Assembly (NCBI GenBank): GCA_037178675.1 | Contig: JAYMGJ010000134.1 | Location: 1 to 64,000, forward strand | Direction of reading: 5' to 3' | Source of the DNA: Scleroderma bovista | Taxonomy: Eukaryota > Basidiomycota > Agaricomycetes > Boletales > Sclerodermataceae | Length of the DNA stretch: 64,000 bases | In this document: one piece after another, positions 1-12,630 of the stretch | Numbering within the stretch: position 1 is the first letter of the stretch | Layout: each line of letters starts with the position of its first letter | Position numbers and translations under genes: made by a program | The notes under the pieces: generated by a model | What the model saw: only the letters and a program-made list of their open reading frames with translations | The model's database searches: none | Told to the model about the DNA's origin: nothing

Positions 1-26
1 GCGCACGGATGATCTCATCGCATTAG

Positions 27-2683
27 CGTCCGGGTTCCCTTTACTTTGAAAGATGACATTTTTTTGGCGAAATATCTCGCAAAGTATTGTCCTTCGAAGA
101 AAGGTCGTTTTGGGAATGCCGTGTTTCAGGAGCTAGAAGAAAATGTAAGTTGACTACTACATACTTCTATTTTTGAAGTGACCTACCGTGTCGGTGGCAG
201 TCAGGAAACAGGTGGCCATGGTCTAAACGCCATCCGTGGCAATCGTGGCGGGAGCGCTACAAAAAGAACTCAGATCGTTTCGATGAACGCATTGCAATGT
301 ATCAGGAAAAACATAACATCCAACCAGATAATGCCCCACAACCCCACAAGCCGAAGGTCGTGAACTCGACTGTCAAAAAAACGAGTGATAATGATAACTC
401 TCGCAAGAGATCGGCTGCAGATATGACTGACGAACCCGAGCAGCGCCGAACCAAACGACCAAGGGTAGACGCGAGCGACAGTCCCAATGCCATTGCGAAA
501 AGTGAGCATCCTGTTGTGTCCTCTTCTGTGGCGATCAATCCCACGCCAAATGGGCGAGTGTCGGATGCTCCTGACCTGATGTCGAAACCGCAATCAACTC
601 ATTCCGATGAAGCACAACCTGGAACATCAGCAACGAAGTAGGTGCTCTTGGTATGTATCGAAGATTTCATAAATCACAATTTTACAGAGCCGCGAGCGAT
701 GTGGAGTTGGGATCCGAATCCACCCCACCCCCTGCTCAAATAACTGCCAATGGCGGTGAACCGAGTCACCTACCTGCCACACCCAAACATCTTGCTCAAC
801 ATCCACCTCAAAATGGGACCACGCCAGTCCTGGGGTCGGGCGCTGTCACGGATGTGGATGGAGGCAGTCGAGGTCTATCAACTACACCACAGGACGAGCC
901 AGTTCAACTCACGACAGAGGTCACAGCACCAACTTTGAGTCGAAGTTCCCCCCAGAAAGAAGGCCAGCCATCTCAACCTCCTCGTCGGCCCCTGCGCAAA
1001 CGATATCGTTCCCCTTTTGCTCCCTTTGGCTCGTCACCCTCACCCCCAACAGTAGTCACCACCGGAGATCTCTCATTGCCGATAAAACATACTGTTTCAA
1101 CAACGCTATCTCCCGATGTTCCTCGACGTGTTGCGAAGCGGTCTGATTTCGTATGTCAGACGGGTCGCACGCCCTTGCTGTCTAGTCCTTGTGCCGGTAA
1201 GAATGGCAATGAAGAACAAAGTAGTGGGGGGGTCAACAAAGAGACTCGGTCATCCGCTGAGGACACGAAAGGAAAGGGAAGAGAACGTGTCGATGCAAAT
1301 AAACAGACGCCTAGTCAGATGGAGACAACTAACATTGCCGCCCATCATCCCTTCAGCCAGGTTCAGAAAGCAAAGCAGTTAACGTTGAACGATAACCTAA
1401 TTGACGAGCGATCAGGTACCAAGACCAAGTCTATTCAACCGCAGGCAGCAGCCAAAACCGGATTTCCGGCTCCACGGGCACCTCCTTGTTCTCCGTTCTG
1501 TCTACCGGAACGGTCACAGGAACGGGCCCGAGCTAAAAAGGTGCACCCTACCCTCGCATCTGTGAGGCGCCAAACTATTAGTGATTCTCAATATCGCCAT
1601 GTACCTAGCATCGACCTGACCACGTTGTCAACTTCTGCATCGCACAATTCTTTCGAGTCCGGCACGAAACGTCGCTCCCGTCGATATCTTCCGGCTCATG
1701 TCACTCCCCCTTTATTAAGAAGAGACCTTTTGTTCACATCCGCAGGGCCTAGCACACGACCTAACTCGCCTTCGTTTCCCTATCAACATGGGCACTTCCC
1801 CCCGCTGCCCATCCAGCAGATGCCTGCAAATACTACTACACTCGCTCGCCCATTCCCAACTTCTGCCTTTTCGTTTGTTTCTCCCGTTAACTCTTACGCA
1901 ACATCTGGACAACTTCCGTCCCTTGTCCACACACCCTTGCACCATGCTCCCGCACCGTCCACGACCACCTCACTCACTCCACATCCAGCCGATCTCCATC
2001 TTGTGACCGCCCATGGGCTGACCTCGCTCCTATTGTCTATGTCCGCCAACCATGGGTTCGCTCTCCATGTTGCGATGGGAGTCTATCGGGGTGCACGCAA
2101 CCTGAGAGAGACAGATGAGGTGCTGAGGGGTATGAGAGAAGCTGCGGAAGGACACGCGGAGGACGCGCTCAGAAAGGGGGAAGATGGCAGAGACTCGATT
2201 GAACGTCAGAACTCTGACAAATCTGGTAGATCGAGTCTACCGCGAGCGGCCAGGAATAGGCGAGAATCGCCTGATGAGCAGATTCCTTGCAGACAGGAGA
2301 CTGCGAGTACCGAATTGAACTTTGACCCTGTTCCTCCGTCGGACACAGAATCAGAGTATTCACCTCCTGAAACGACACGTGCGGCGGAATGGAAGCGTCG
2401 CAGCATGGGGGGAATATCAACGACCCCCTTGAACAATCCTGATGAAATCGACGACAAGGACCAAGTAGAGTTGGAAGAAGATCATGCTGATCAAGAGAAT
2501 GTAGGGGTGGAGGTGGAAGATGCCCTGGTTGGACATGAGCCTATCACTGTTGCCTCGGATGAGCCGAATGGGGATCATGGTGCTCAGGAAAAGCACAGTG
2601 TGCTGATGCGGAAAGCAAAAGCCTTGGAACAGGAGTTGGGTAAGGCAAGATACCGGAGACACATTGTAAGCTTGTTCAGGTGA
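27..2683 (+). CDS. RAP1-like telomeric Myb-domain protein, copy 1 (first exon lies left of the window)
   Basis: Exons are 27-144, 201-637 and 688-2683. With the 17-nt first exon seen in copy 2 (5665-5681) they join without a frame break into about 855 residues. The first about 85 residues carry a RAP1/TERF2IP-type Myb domain: a TLKDDIFLAKYLAKY helix, then WPWSKRHPWQSWRERYKKN. In yeasts and animals this family binds telomeric DNA or TRF proteins and caps chromosome ends. The remainder is long, serine/proline-rich and low complexity, with a folded-looking stretch near 2000-2170 (AHGLTSLLLSMSANHG) and an acidic tail. No BRCT domain is visible. The domain call is good; the telomere role is inferred from the family. 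The last exon may splice again at 2666. Confidence 0.62.
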
Positions 2684-2894
2684 TGTTCATACTCAGTCGG
2701 ACAGCTAGAGGATGGCCGCTAGCTAATTTTATGCAATACCTGCAGATAATAGAATTCCATCTGGCCCAGTAACCATACACCAGACCCTGTTCGCCCATAT
2801 CTTACAACATCATTATTCCCCAAATGCCCAAGATGAAGTAATCCGTAGTATCTCTGCACTTTGTGTTAGCTACGCCAACCAATGGTCACATAAC

Positions 2895-3559
2895 CTATGC
2901 GACGGGATGATCCCAGCAGCGCGCCCGGAACCGCTCCCGGTTCCGCCACTGGCTCTCGAAATAGATGAACGTCACAACGATATCGTCGAGGATATGACTG
3001 GCTTCAGGTGGTATGACCAGCGAAGCGCACTTCTTGCGGATAATAGAACCCGTCGAACTTTTCAAGAAGGTGGCTACATGGGCTGCTGAACGGCTCTGCT
3101 GTAGCGGAACGAGCTAAAGGAATTGGCCAGATGTTATTTGTGACAAGCGTAATCGGTCGCGGCTTCTTACTTGTGCTCTGTAGTTGTTGATCTGCCACTC
3201 ATATTTACGGCCATCTTGGGCTTGAAACATCTCCGGCCTATTGAGAACCCAATGAATCCCGGCTTCAGAATAAACCAAGATGTCCACACTCACGCAGTAT
3301 ACAGGCCTGTCTTTATCATCTCAACCGATCTCGTTCCGATGATTACCTGCGGCCTCTCGTCGGGATTAGCAGGCCATTCTATAACGCCGACTTGCCACGT
3401 GCCCCCAGTGCAATCTCTCCGAGTAACAGTCGTCATGGATTTGCTGCCATAGAGTGGCTGTGAGTAGTTGATAGTCTCAGAGGTGTACAAGACATTGTTG
3501 TTGGTGAGGAAGTCAGTTTGCAATGGGTCCTCTCTCGAAAGGACCAATCGAGTAGTCAT
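2895..3559 (-). CDS. DUF6593-type protein, copy 1
   Basis: Three minus-strand exons (3559-3294, 3237-3171, 3098-2895) join in frame with GT-AG introns of 56 and 72 nt and give about 178 residues. The protein starts MTTRLVLSREDPLQTDF, passes a TTVTRR strand and a GVIEWPANPDERP segment, then DGRKYEW, and ends with SLVIPPEASHILDDIVVTFIYFE. This order of short beta-strand motifs is typical of the Agaricomycete DUF6593 family, small cytosolic proteins of unknown function that are often multicopy. The start was chosen at the first Met before the conserved LSREDPL; an in-frame Met lies 26 codons upstream. The gene faces the RAP1-like gene and was duplicated together with it. Confidence 0.6.
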
Positions 3560-5664
3560 GGGTATATCGCTGCAAAGCTGGGACAACTTTGTCAAGCACG
3601 GCGCCTGGCTTGAAACCAGTGTAAGTGAGTCATACACACTGCTGGCAGATGATGTGGGCTAACCGCCTGCGGTACGGGTGTTTGTGGTGTGTGCTCGGTC
3701 TGACTCGTGGTTGTCAACAGTCAAGACGTTTCGCATCTATCCGAACTCCACATCATTTGCTGCCAATCACCTTGACCTTTAGGCTCTGGCTTGAAGGCGC
3801 CTGCTGAGCCCCACATTATAACTGGCAGGGCAAGGGGAGAACCTAATCAAAGAAAAGTCACAGATGGTTATGTAATCTTGACAACCCAGTGCCTGCCATA
3901 GCGCCAATGGCGATCCACGTACGCCATGTACTATTTCAGTCACCTCGATTATAGTCTGCTTCGTCGGTTCGGCAATTAGTATGCCAAATGTCCACAGTAG
4001 GTTTGCAGTAAGTCTGCAAATTTCTCGTAGTCACTCACTCACTGATGATGGGCATTGTACTATGAGGTGATGATGATCCAGCCAGCTGGTATCTGTATGT
4101 TATGTAAAACGCTTGTCTCTATGCGAAATCGGCGAGAACCCCATCCTGGATTCCGCCATCTGACACTTCAAAGTTCACTGCCACCAATCAGAGAACGAGG
4201 TTTGGCTTTGGGAGACTACCAAGGAGGCATTCAATGATTTGCAATTTCACGAATGATCGGTCCATTCTCGATGCTTCTTTTCCCTATATGCAGCTTTTGT
4301 CGATACGAGTCGGAGATTCCGAAGACACGTCGATTGGGAACGTTGAACGTTCATTGGCTCGGCTTATGGAATTCGTTACCGTGAAGGCGTCCGAAGACCG
4401 GAGATAACGCATAGATGTGGCTCCTCTACGTGGATCCCCTGCGGATCTCCGAACATACTTACGCTATCCTTTCATGTCTTACCGGCTAGGCCTCCTTAAG
4501 TATAACTGATTATGAGCTACAAGACCGGGAAAGCGCGAGGTCACTTCGCATCATGGTATCGGAGCTGCGTCATAATAACATGGTACTGATTCAAACTATG
4601 ACTGATGGTGCTACTAGCTGACTGTGCTGTGTCCTCTTTGGATATTCTTCCAAGCCGATCATTAGCATTCGAACACCATTCCACCACCTCTTTGCAATAC
4701 ACCGGAGCACCGAACAAGACCTCCATAATGGACTTTAACCTCACCGCACCTCACAGTGGAGAAGAATCATCATTCAAGCGTCCTGCAACCACGTCCTCGT
4801 ACGATAGGCTCTCTGCTGTCCATTCTCAGTTTAGCCCACAAAGGGCAACGAATACAGAATCGTGGTGCACCGTGTCACAGTTTTCGCTTAGCCTAAGGCA
4901 AATGATACTCTCCTTGTTTCAGGCTACAGTGCGCCTCGAGGCAGCGGCTGACATGCCGCAACGCCTCTACAGGCTAAGTTGGGGGTGCTCTGCGTCCTAA
5001 ATGTAGCTGATCAACTCTTTGGCTTGAAGAATCCTTGCTTCGGAGTCACCTGTTTTAGCGTGGCAACGTTCCTACCCCGCCGCGATCAGTATTGCCATAG
5101 GACTCATAGGTGACTCCTGTGGGCAAGAAATTCCATGGCAATGGCGAGCCAGCAACTCCGCCGTGGGAATCACCAATGATACCTGCAACATCTCCTATCT
5201 ATATACTTACTCGGATATTTGGAACCTGTATCAAAGATCGGTTACTTGATGTAATGCCTTCGGGGAGAAGTTCTATCGAGCGCCGCGTCACGTGTTGGCT
5301 GCGATAACAGAGGCCAGAACTTGGCAGCTCACAAACTTCAGGTTTGTTTGTCCCGTAAGCAGTGGTGGGCACTTTGGAATATGGTCTGCTGCCAGGAGGT
5401 ATTGATTTGGCAGGCTCTTATAGTGATCTTCTGGGCGCAATGCATTGGTTACCTTACTGGATTGCTTCCCAAAGCGCCTGTAACTTGGGAGCCACCAGAA
5501 TGCCCGATTCCAACCACCCGCCCACCTGGACGCGACTGACGCGATGCTAGTCTAATCCCATTTACCATGTGCGCTACACAATAACTATTCTCAATCTCGG
5601 ACAATAGCATTTACACAGGAACAGAGTCTTGTGTGTGCCAGTGTCAGTTCTTCAGATGACGACC
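3560..5664. other. Spacer between duplicated units; promoter region of RAP1-like copy 2
   Basis: No gene can be supported here. An open frame at 4605-5000 (+, 131 codons) shows no recognisable domain. About 5160-5510 recurs at about 7990-8330, so it belongs to the duplicated unit, and its position places it upstream of the RAP1-like start. Confidence 0.5.
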
Positions 5665-6147
5665 ATGTCTTCTCATAAAATGTAAGTTATTTTACCAACT
5701 TGCGCACGGATGATCTCATCGCATTAGCGTCCGGGTTCCCTTTACTTTGAAAGATGACATTTTTTTGGCGAAATATCTCGCAAAGTATTGTCCTTCGAAG
5801 AAAGGTCGTTTTGGGAATGCCGTATTTCAGGAGCTAGAAGAAAATGTAAGTTGACTACATACTTCTGTCTTTGGAGTGACCTACCGTGTTCATGGCAGTC
5901 AGGAAACAGGTGGCCATGGTCTAAACGCCATCCGTGGCAATCGTGGCGGGAGCGCTACAAAAAGAACTCAGATCGTTTCGATGAACGCATTGCAATGTAT
6001 CAAGAAAAACATGGCATCCAACCAGATAGTGCCTCACAATCCCACAGGCCGAAGGTCGTGAACTCGACTGTCAAAAAAACGAGTGATAATGATAACTCTC
6101 GCAAGAAATCGGCTACAAATATGACTGACAAACCCGAGCAGCCCTGA
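5665..6147 (+). CDS. RAP1-like protein, copy 2, truncated to the Myb domain
   Basis: Exons 5665-5681, 5728-5845 and 5899-6147 join in frame to 127 residues starting MSSHKIVRVPFTLKDD. This copy shows the short first exon missing from copy 1. The Myb core (WPWSKRHPWQSW) is intact. At about 6139 the sequence jumps from the equivalent of position about 445 of copy 1 to about 2367, and a stop follows at once. Everything C-terminal of the Myb domain is lost, while the old 3' end survives untranslated at 6148-6440. It could be a pseudogene or a DNA-binding-only variant; the sequence does not decide. Confidence 0.6.
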
Positions 6148-6440
6148 AACAACACGTGCGGCGGAGTGGAAGCGTCACAGCCATGGGGGAAATATCAACG
6201 ACCCCCTTGAACAATCCTGATGAAATCGACGACAAGGACCAAGTAGAGTTGGACGAAGATCATGCTGATCAAGAGAATGTGGGGGTGGAGGTGGAAGATG
6301 CCCTGGTTGGACATGAACCTATCACTGTTGCCTCGGATGAACCGAATGGGGATCATGGTGCTCAGGAAAAGCAGTGTGCTGATGCGGAAAGCAAAAGCCT
6401 TGGAACAGGAGTTGGGTAAGGCAAGATACCGGAGACACAT
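6148..6440 (+). pseudogene. Relic of the RAP1-like 3' coding region after the internal deletion
   Basis: This segment matches about 2370-2665 of copy 1, including the acidic EDALVGHEPITVASDEPNG stretch and the KAKALEQELGKARYRR tail. It lies behind the copy 2 stop codon and is no longer in the same reading frame, so it is a remnant. Confidence 0.65.
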
Positions 6441-6666
6441 GTAAGTTTGCTCAGCTGATGTTCATACTCAGTCGGACAGCTAGAGGATGACCGCTAGCTA
6501 ATTTTATGCAATACCTGTAGGCTGTAGATAATACAACCCAGTAACTATACACCAGACCCTTTTCGCCCATATCTTACAACATCATTATTCTCCAAATGCC
6601 CAAGATGAAGTAATCCGTAGTATCTCTGCACTTTGTGTTAGCTACGCCAACCGATGGTCACATAAC

Positions 6667-7334
6667 CTATGCGACAGGATGATCCCAGCAGCGCGCCCGG
6701 AACCGCTCCCGGTTCCGCCACTGGCCCTCGAAATATATAAACGTCACAACAATATCGTCGAGGATATGGTTGACTTCAGGTGGTATGACCAGCGAAGCGC
6801 ACTTCTTGTGAATAGTGGAACCCGTCGAACTTTTCAAGAAGGTGGCTACATGGGCTGCTGAACGGTTCTGCTGTAGCGGGACGAGCTAAAGGAATTGATC
6901 AGATGTTACTTGTGACAAGTGTAATGGGTCGCGGCTTCTTACCTGCGCTGTGTAGTTGTTAATCTGCCACTCATATATATGGCCATCGTGGGCTTGAAAC
7001 ATCTCTGGCCTATTGAGAACCCAATGAATCCCGGCTTCAGAATAAACCAAGATGTCCACACTCACGCAGTATACAGGCCTGTCTTTATCATCTCAACCGA
7101 TCTCGTTCCGACGATTACCCGCGGCCTCTCGTCGGGATTAGCAGGCCATTCTATAACGCCGACTTGCCACGTGCCCCCAGTGGCACCTCTGCGAGTAACA
7201 GTCGTCATGGCTTTGCTGCCATGCAGCGGCTGTGAGTGGTTGATAGTCTCAGAGGTATACAAGACATTGCTGTTGGTGATGAGGAAGTCAGTTTGCAGTG
7301 GGTCCTCTCTCGAAAGGATCAATCGAGTAGTCAT
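6667..7334 (-). CDS. DUF6593-type protein, copy 2
   Basis: This is the duplicate of the gene at 2895-3559, with the same three-exon layout and conserved splice sites. It starts MTTRLILSREDPLQ, has GVIEWPANPDERPRVIVGTR, a middle exon with HDGHIYEWQINNY, and a last exon ending VIPPEVNHILDDIVVTF. Substitutions relative to copy 1 are scattered and no stop or frameshift is visible, so both copies may be functional. Function is unknown, as for the family. Confidence 0.58.
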
Positions 7335-8686
7335 GGGTATATCGCTGCAAAGAGGACAACTTTGTCAAGCACGGCGCCTGGCTTGAAACCAGAGTAAGTG
7401 AGTACATCATGACACACTGCTGGCAGATGATGTCACGGCTAACCGCCTGCGGTACGTACCGGGGTGTTTGTGGTGTGTGTTCGCTCTGACTCGTGCCAGT
7501 CGTCAACAGTCAAGACGTTTCGCGTAGGCTATCCGAACCCCACATCATTTTCTCCCATGACCTCTAGGCACTGGCTTGATGGAATGCCGACAACCGCGCC
7601 CTTGGCAAAGAAGCACTCAGGCTCCTTCCCAACTGTTGCTTCGATTGTGAGGTTATATCCTAGTACAGACTTAGAACATTTCGGTAGTGGTCCGAGTGGC
7701 TGCTATACATACACAGATTCAAACACAGCACAACCATAACCTCACACTCCACCACTACTGAAATCTATTCAGTCGATACTAGGATGCAGCCTCACACTCG
7801 AAGCAGCGGTTGGGAAGGAGCCTTGGATTTCGCGCGAGAAGCACTGTGCTTCGACCGAACAGCCTTCTTTTAGTAAGTAGCATCGGCGAGACTCCAAACA
7901 CCCTTCTACAGAATGTTGAGGTGCATATCAAACTTCGCACAATGTCGAAGTATATTTTGCCTTCGGTAAAGTATCAATGTGTTAGGGTCAGGCCGCCGTG
8001 TGAATCGCCAACGATACCTGCAACACCTTCCATCTACGATCTATATACTTACCCGGATATTTGGAACCTGTATCAAAGATCGCCGGTTACTTGATGTAAT
8101 ACCTTCGGGGAGAACTTCTGTCGAACGCCGCATGGTCCTCGTGTTGGCTGCGATAACAGAGGCCGCAGCTTGGCAGCTCACAGAGCAGGTTCGTTTTTCC
8201 CGTAAGCAGTGATGGGCGCTTTCTGTTGCCAGGAGGTATTGATTTGGCAGGCTCTTGATCCTCTGGGCGCAGTGGTTACCTTATTGGATTGCTTCCCAAA
8301 GCGCCTGTAACTTGGGAGCCACCAGAATGCCCAGAGCAAGGTCAAAGTGTATCCACCAAGGCACGCGGCAACGACCGAAGTGAGTGCGATGTGTCAAATA
8401 GCGAGTCTCTCATGGGTTGCTCCTTCTCGATCTCTTCAGATAATAGTCGCTCTGAAGATTGCCCCACATGTTACATATGTCACGTCTCAAAAGACCAGCC
8501 ATCCTGTGTAAACAAGGGTCGCGTTTGGCCGCCCCAAGGTTAAGATTAAGTTCGTCAATTTCACCTGATTGACCTTGGTCACGCGTTTGTGTGGCTGGAG
8601 TCGCCGAAATCTACATACTTATACATCCATGTAAGACCAACGACTTTACATACTAAAAGTCTCACAGGAATCTTCTGTACTTCCTA
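7335..8686. other. Spacer after unit 2, with a third partial copy of the unit's promoter segment
   Basis: No gene is supported. About 7400-7560 matches the upstream part of the DUF6593 copy 1 spacer. About 7990-8330 matches 5160-5510, the segment upstream of RAP1-like copy 2. Similarity stops abruptly at about 8331, which is probably the right breakpoint of the tandem duplication. Confidence 0.5.
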
Positions 8687-10538
8687 ATGACTTCACGAAA
8701 TAATCAATTTCAGCAGATCCCAAATCAACGTCGAGAGGGTGCTCCGTCAAGTTCAGGGCCCTGGGACTACGAGTCTGTCCCGCAGCGCGTATATCAGCGC
8801 CCCCCTCAGTCCGTGCCGAGCAATCAACGGGTTCCAGGTGGGGAGGTCCCGTTTCGAGGGCCTGATGCACAGCCCCACCGAACTCTGCCTACACCAGCTC
8901 CTCCAATGACACACGGACGAGCGAATCCCTCATCAACCTGGGAGCGAACTCAAGGTGTTGGTCCGCAGAGGCATCCTCACCAAGTCTGGCAGCCACCCAA
9001 TCCAGTTGTTCCTGGTGTACCACCCACACCATTGCTTAAGCCACAGCAAGTCAGCTCAGGCTTTGATACCCTGAGCAGTGATTTTCGTGGAGCTATGCCT
9101 CAGTTAGCACAGGGGGTATGATAACCGCCACAGCTATTAGTTGATCAGCACTGATGAGAGAATGTAGGGTCCTGGAAATAGGGACACTCCACAGACATAT
9201 GGTGGCCATAACCGTACTAATACACAAGGTATGAACATCACTCACCAGCATGTACAACCCACGTATGTCTCGTCCATAAGTATAAAGCTGAAAATAACTC
9301 ACCATAGTGCTCTAGAGACACGAAATACATTCAGGAGTCGGTTGATCTGACTGGATTCATCTATGACAAAGGGCGGTGGGCGACTAAGACTGGTGGGAGT
9401 GCAGATGTGTGGAAATGTGTGTTGCGCAGAGCAGGTGATAACACGCAAGGGGAACAAGTCAGATTTGTCACTTCCCTCTCTGGTACTTGATTTGATAGTC
9501 TGCGTTACTCCTCAGGTTGCTGTGAAAAGCATCAGACTGCCTGTAACAGACCCCAGCGAACATAATAGGGTAATCATTATCTCGAAATAGAAGCTTGCCT
9601 TACTCACGTTCATTGTAGATCATCCACAGATTTCGAGGTCAAATACAGATGTGGGCCAAGCTACCTCTTCATAAACATATTTTACCCATCTATGGCATGG
9701 CGGACAACTTTGGCCCTCTACCCTCTCTTGTTTTACCTTGGGCGGAGAACGGCACGTTGACTTCCTATCTGCGGAGCCAAGTTGAGCCACCGTCGTTCGA
9801 CAGGAGAATCGCGCTTGTGAGCACTTGGATGATCCATCTGCAGTTGAATTCCTTAACGTTATGCATTCTATTGTAGATTTGTCAGGTGGCTTCAGGACTT
9901 GCGTACTGTGCGTTACCGCCACCTAGATTCCTGAAACTACGTTGACTTCTGACTCGTTCTTACAGTGCACGACCAAGGCATCTGTCATGGAAACCTTACT
10001 GGTGTGCGTATGATCCACTGACTAGCGTGCTACCAATAACCTCTCCGCATTAGTCCAATGTCCTGATCAATAGGAACCAAGATGCCCTTGTTGGCGACTT
10101 CGGGCTGTCTTCGCTCCTAATGGAGTATGACTACACAACATACTTCAGCTCGTACAAACCAAGTGCCGTGCGATGGATTGACCCCGCATTGATCATAGCT
10201 CTGGCGAAACCCCAGGGGAACAATGATAAAGTATCTATCAAAGCTGGCTTGATTCATGACATATACTCGATGGGGTGTATAATCTTGCAGGTTGGTCTCT
10301 CCTCGACGAACAGATTATGACCATGGGCGTTGACGACGATGGACAGATCCTGACTGGGGTAGTCCCATATCACGACAAACATGACATCGTTGTGTCTGCT
10401 ATGAAACTCAATAGCGAGGACCCCAAGATTTCTACAACATTTCCCCCATTATATTCGAACCTAATTAAACGGTGTTGGGACAAGAATCATTACGTCCGTC
10501 CAACAGCAAGCAACATCATCGCCACGGTTAAACCATAG
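8687..10538 (+). CDS. Protein kinase-like protein 1 with HGN catalytic loop (possible pseudokinase)
   Basis: Nine exons (8687-9115, 9168-9228, 9318-9457, 9516-9569, 9619-9816, 9877-9907, 9966-10003, 10054-10290, 10347-10538) total 1380 nt, an intact frame of 459 residues. The first about 150 residues are P/Q/S-rich and look disordered. The kinase domain follows: nucleotide loop KTGGSADVWKC, VAVK lysine, hinge-side LPWAENGTLTSYL, catalytic loop HGNLTGSNVLI, GDFGLSS, and C-lobe CWDKNHYVRPT. The catalytic Asp (HRD/HGD) is Asn here, while the DFG Asp and the ATP lysine remain. The intron after HGNLTG must use a GC donor (GGT/gcgtat) to keep frame. It resembles the Agaricomycete-expanded TKL-like kinases and is tandem with a close paralogue downstream. 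Confidence 0.66.
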
Positions 10539-12630
10539 CAGGATAGGCTTTCTACATGATCCACAACTTCCATGAAGCTTTTCTCTCACCATTTTCATAT
10601 ATCTGATTTCTTGGGTCCATTTCTTTGTTGATTCATTGAAATGAGGCAATTACAGGAACTGTCACGAGATCAACTTGTACCAAATAGGCGAACGACGTTA
10701 GCCTTTGATTATAACGTTGCGCATTTTCTTCTGGACAGAGCAACCTAGGTGCCTCTCAGCATAAGGCGTAACAGGTTGTTGAGTGATGAGTTGCGACCTG
10801 CGAATGCATCTCAACTCCAGCACACCGTCGAATTCAAGATCCAATGCCGAGTCAGACCCGGCGTCCGACACTATACTGCATTGGTAGATATTATTTCCAA
10901 ATGTTATATCGCTTTACGCCTACTACCTGCGTAAGTTCCGTGGTTGTGGAGAGTCCCAGAAGGTGTTCCTGTATCGTAGCGGTGCTAGAGCTGAAGGATG
11001 TCGATGTCAAAACGACTAACATCTGATACACTAGCCGGTGGATTCCAGTGGATTCCACCCCTTATAAGGATAAGTGCCTTCGGGTAGTCTTCAGATCTAA
11101 TTCAAAACTTCGTCAATTTTGAGTCTCTTCCTCAGATGAAGTACGTACTTCGCAAATGACAGCGCTAACCCTTTCACCAAGCACGTTGGAGGCAGGAGTA
11201 GTCTCATGTAAATCCTCTTCTGGATTTTCGGTTACATTCGCAGCTGATTCATGTACTATTACAGCAACGTACAAGTTGGGCGCAACCGTCAACGTGGGCT
11301 GTTCGGTCGCGCGGTCAGCCAATCTATCCGGTTATTCATTCAATCCCAAACCATGGGTTATATATCTTCCTAAGTTCCTGCGCTCCACTGGGAGACTTAT
11401 CATATCTTATCACCGCTGGCCAATGCAATTATAGTTGGCCAATCAATTTATGCTTACATATGCATTGACGCTGGCCAACCTGGTCAGCTTATTTTCCAGC
11501 AACAATTTGCCTATGTCAATGGAATTGCAAATTTGTGCTGGTAACCACGAGGCTTTTTCCAGTGACCATGTACTCAAACGACCGATTAGACACACCAGTG
11601 AGCGCTCAATCATAGAACATTCCCAAAACAAGGCAGCGCGCGGGGGGTTCTAGTATAGCAAGAGTGGCACATCCAATTAAAGGGCATCTCAGCGATACGT
11701 GTGTCATCTTGAAGAAGCAGTAAAGTCAATAACTATTTGGAATATACAGCAATTGGCATACAGCTTGTGTTGCTGTAAATAGGAAGCTGTGGAGCAACGT
11801 TACACACATATTTTGGTCAAACAGAGCATTGACTTGTATAGTTGGCAATGATATCAATACCGAATTGTTGGCAACAATAGACCCTATACTGGTATAGGTA
11901 CTTACTAGGTAGACACGAGGACAGTGCCACAGGCAGGAAATGGTAAGTATGCAGGCCAAGGCACAGATACACTAGGATACGGACTATAATGTCAGGGCAC
12001 TCCCGCAAGGGCGCAATCACTTTCTGATCGTAAGACTCCTCGGTCGAACGGGGTTGGAATTATGAGGACTAGTACTATGAGGGCACGTATCAAGCATTTG
12101 GGTGCCTCACAGGTCGCTGTTGAATTGGTTCTCAGGTGAGACAGCGCGAGGGCTCGTAAGGTAAGTGTGAACCTGCACACATGCAAGCCTATCTATGAAC
12201 CCTTCCCCTATTTAGCACCAAACCGTCAAATCGGCGCAACCTCACCTCTGCCCGACTCGGTAATGATGCCCGACGCCCCCGGATCTCCTATCCTGCGAAT
12301 GAAATGGCTCAACGTAATCATATCTGACATTAGTTACCTCATACCCGTATGATTGGCCAGCCGCAACGCTTTGTATAGTGAGAAGCTGTGGAGTCATAAA
12401 AGGTCAAAAAGGACGGGTATACCATGGGTTTCTGTTGAGACCCTATACACAACAAGCACGACCTGCATCAGTGCCACGCAGAGAATATATGACAGCATAC
12501 CCAAAGTCAGGACCCTCCTCCTACGATCCATTGACCAGAACACACGAGACTCATCTTGATCCTCTTGTTGCACAGAGCAGAAGAAACCGCCGCACCAGGT
12601 TGGCCCGATCGAGAACACAACGACCCAACG
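10539..12630. other. Intergenic region between the two kinases, including unresolved 5' sequence of kinase 2
   Basis: No domain-bearing gene is visible. A minus-strand open frame at 11113-11322 and a plus frame at 11156-11434 overlap and resemble nothing I know. From about 12360 a plus-strand stretch (frame of QARPASVPRREYMTAYPKSG) resembles the N-terminal region of kinase 1 and may be an upstream exon of kinase 2. Confidence 0.4.

Noticed and set aside
3171..3294. A frameshift in DUF6593 copy 1 between the exon ending TGLYTA and the DGRKYEW region
   Set aside because: A normal 56-nt GT-AG intron (3238-3293) joins the exons in frame; the same sites are conserved in copy 2.
4605..5000. 131-codon open frame as a gene
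   Set aside because: No domain and no matching open frame in the duplicated spacer of unit 2.
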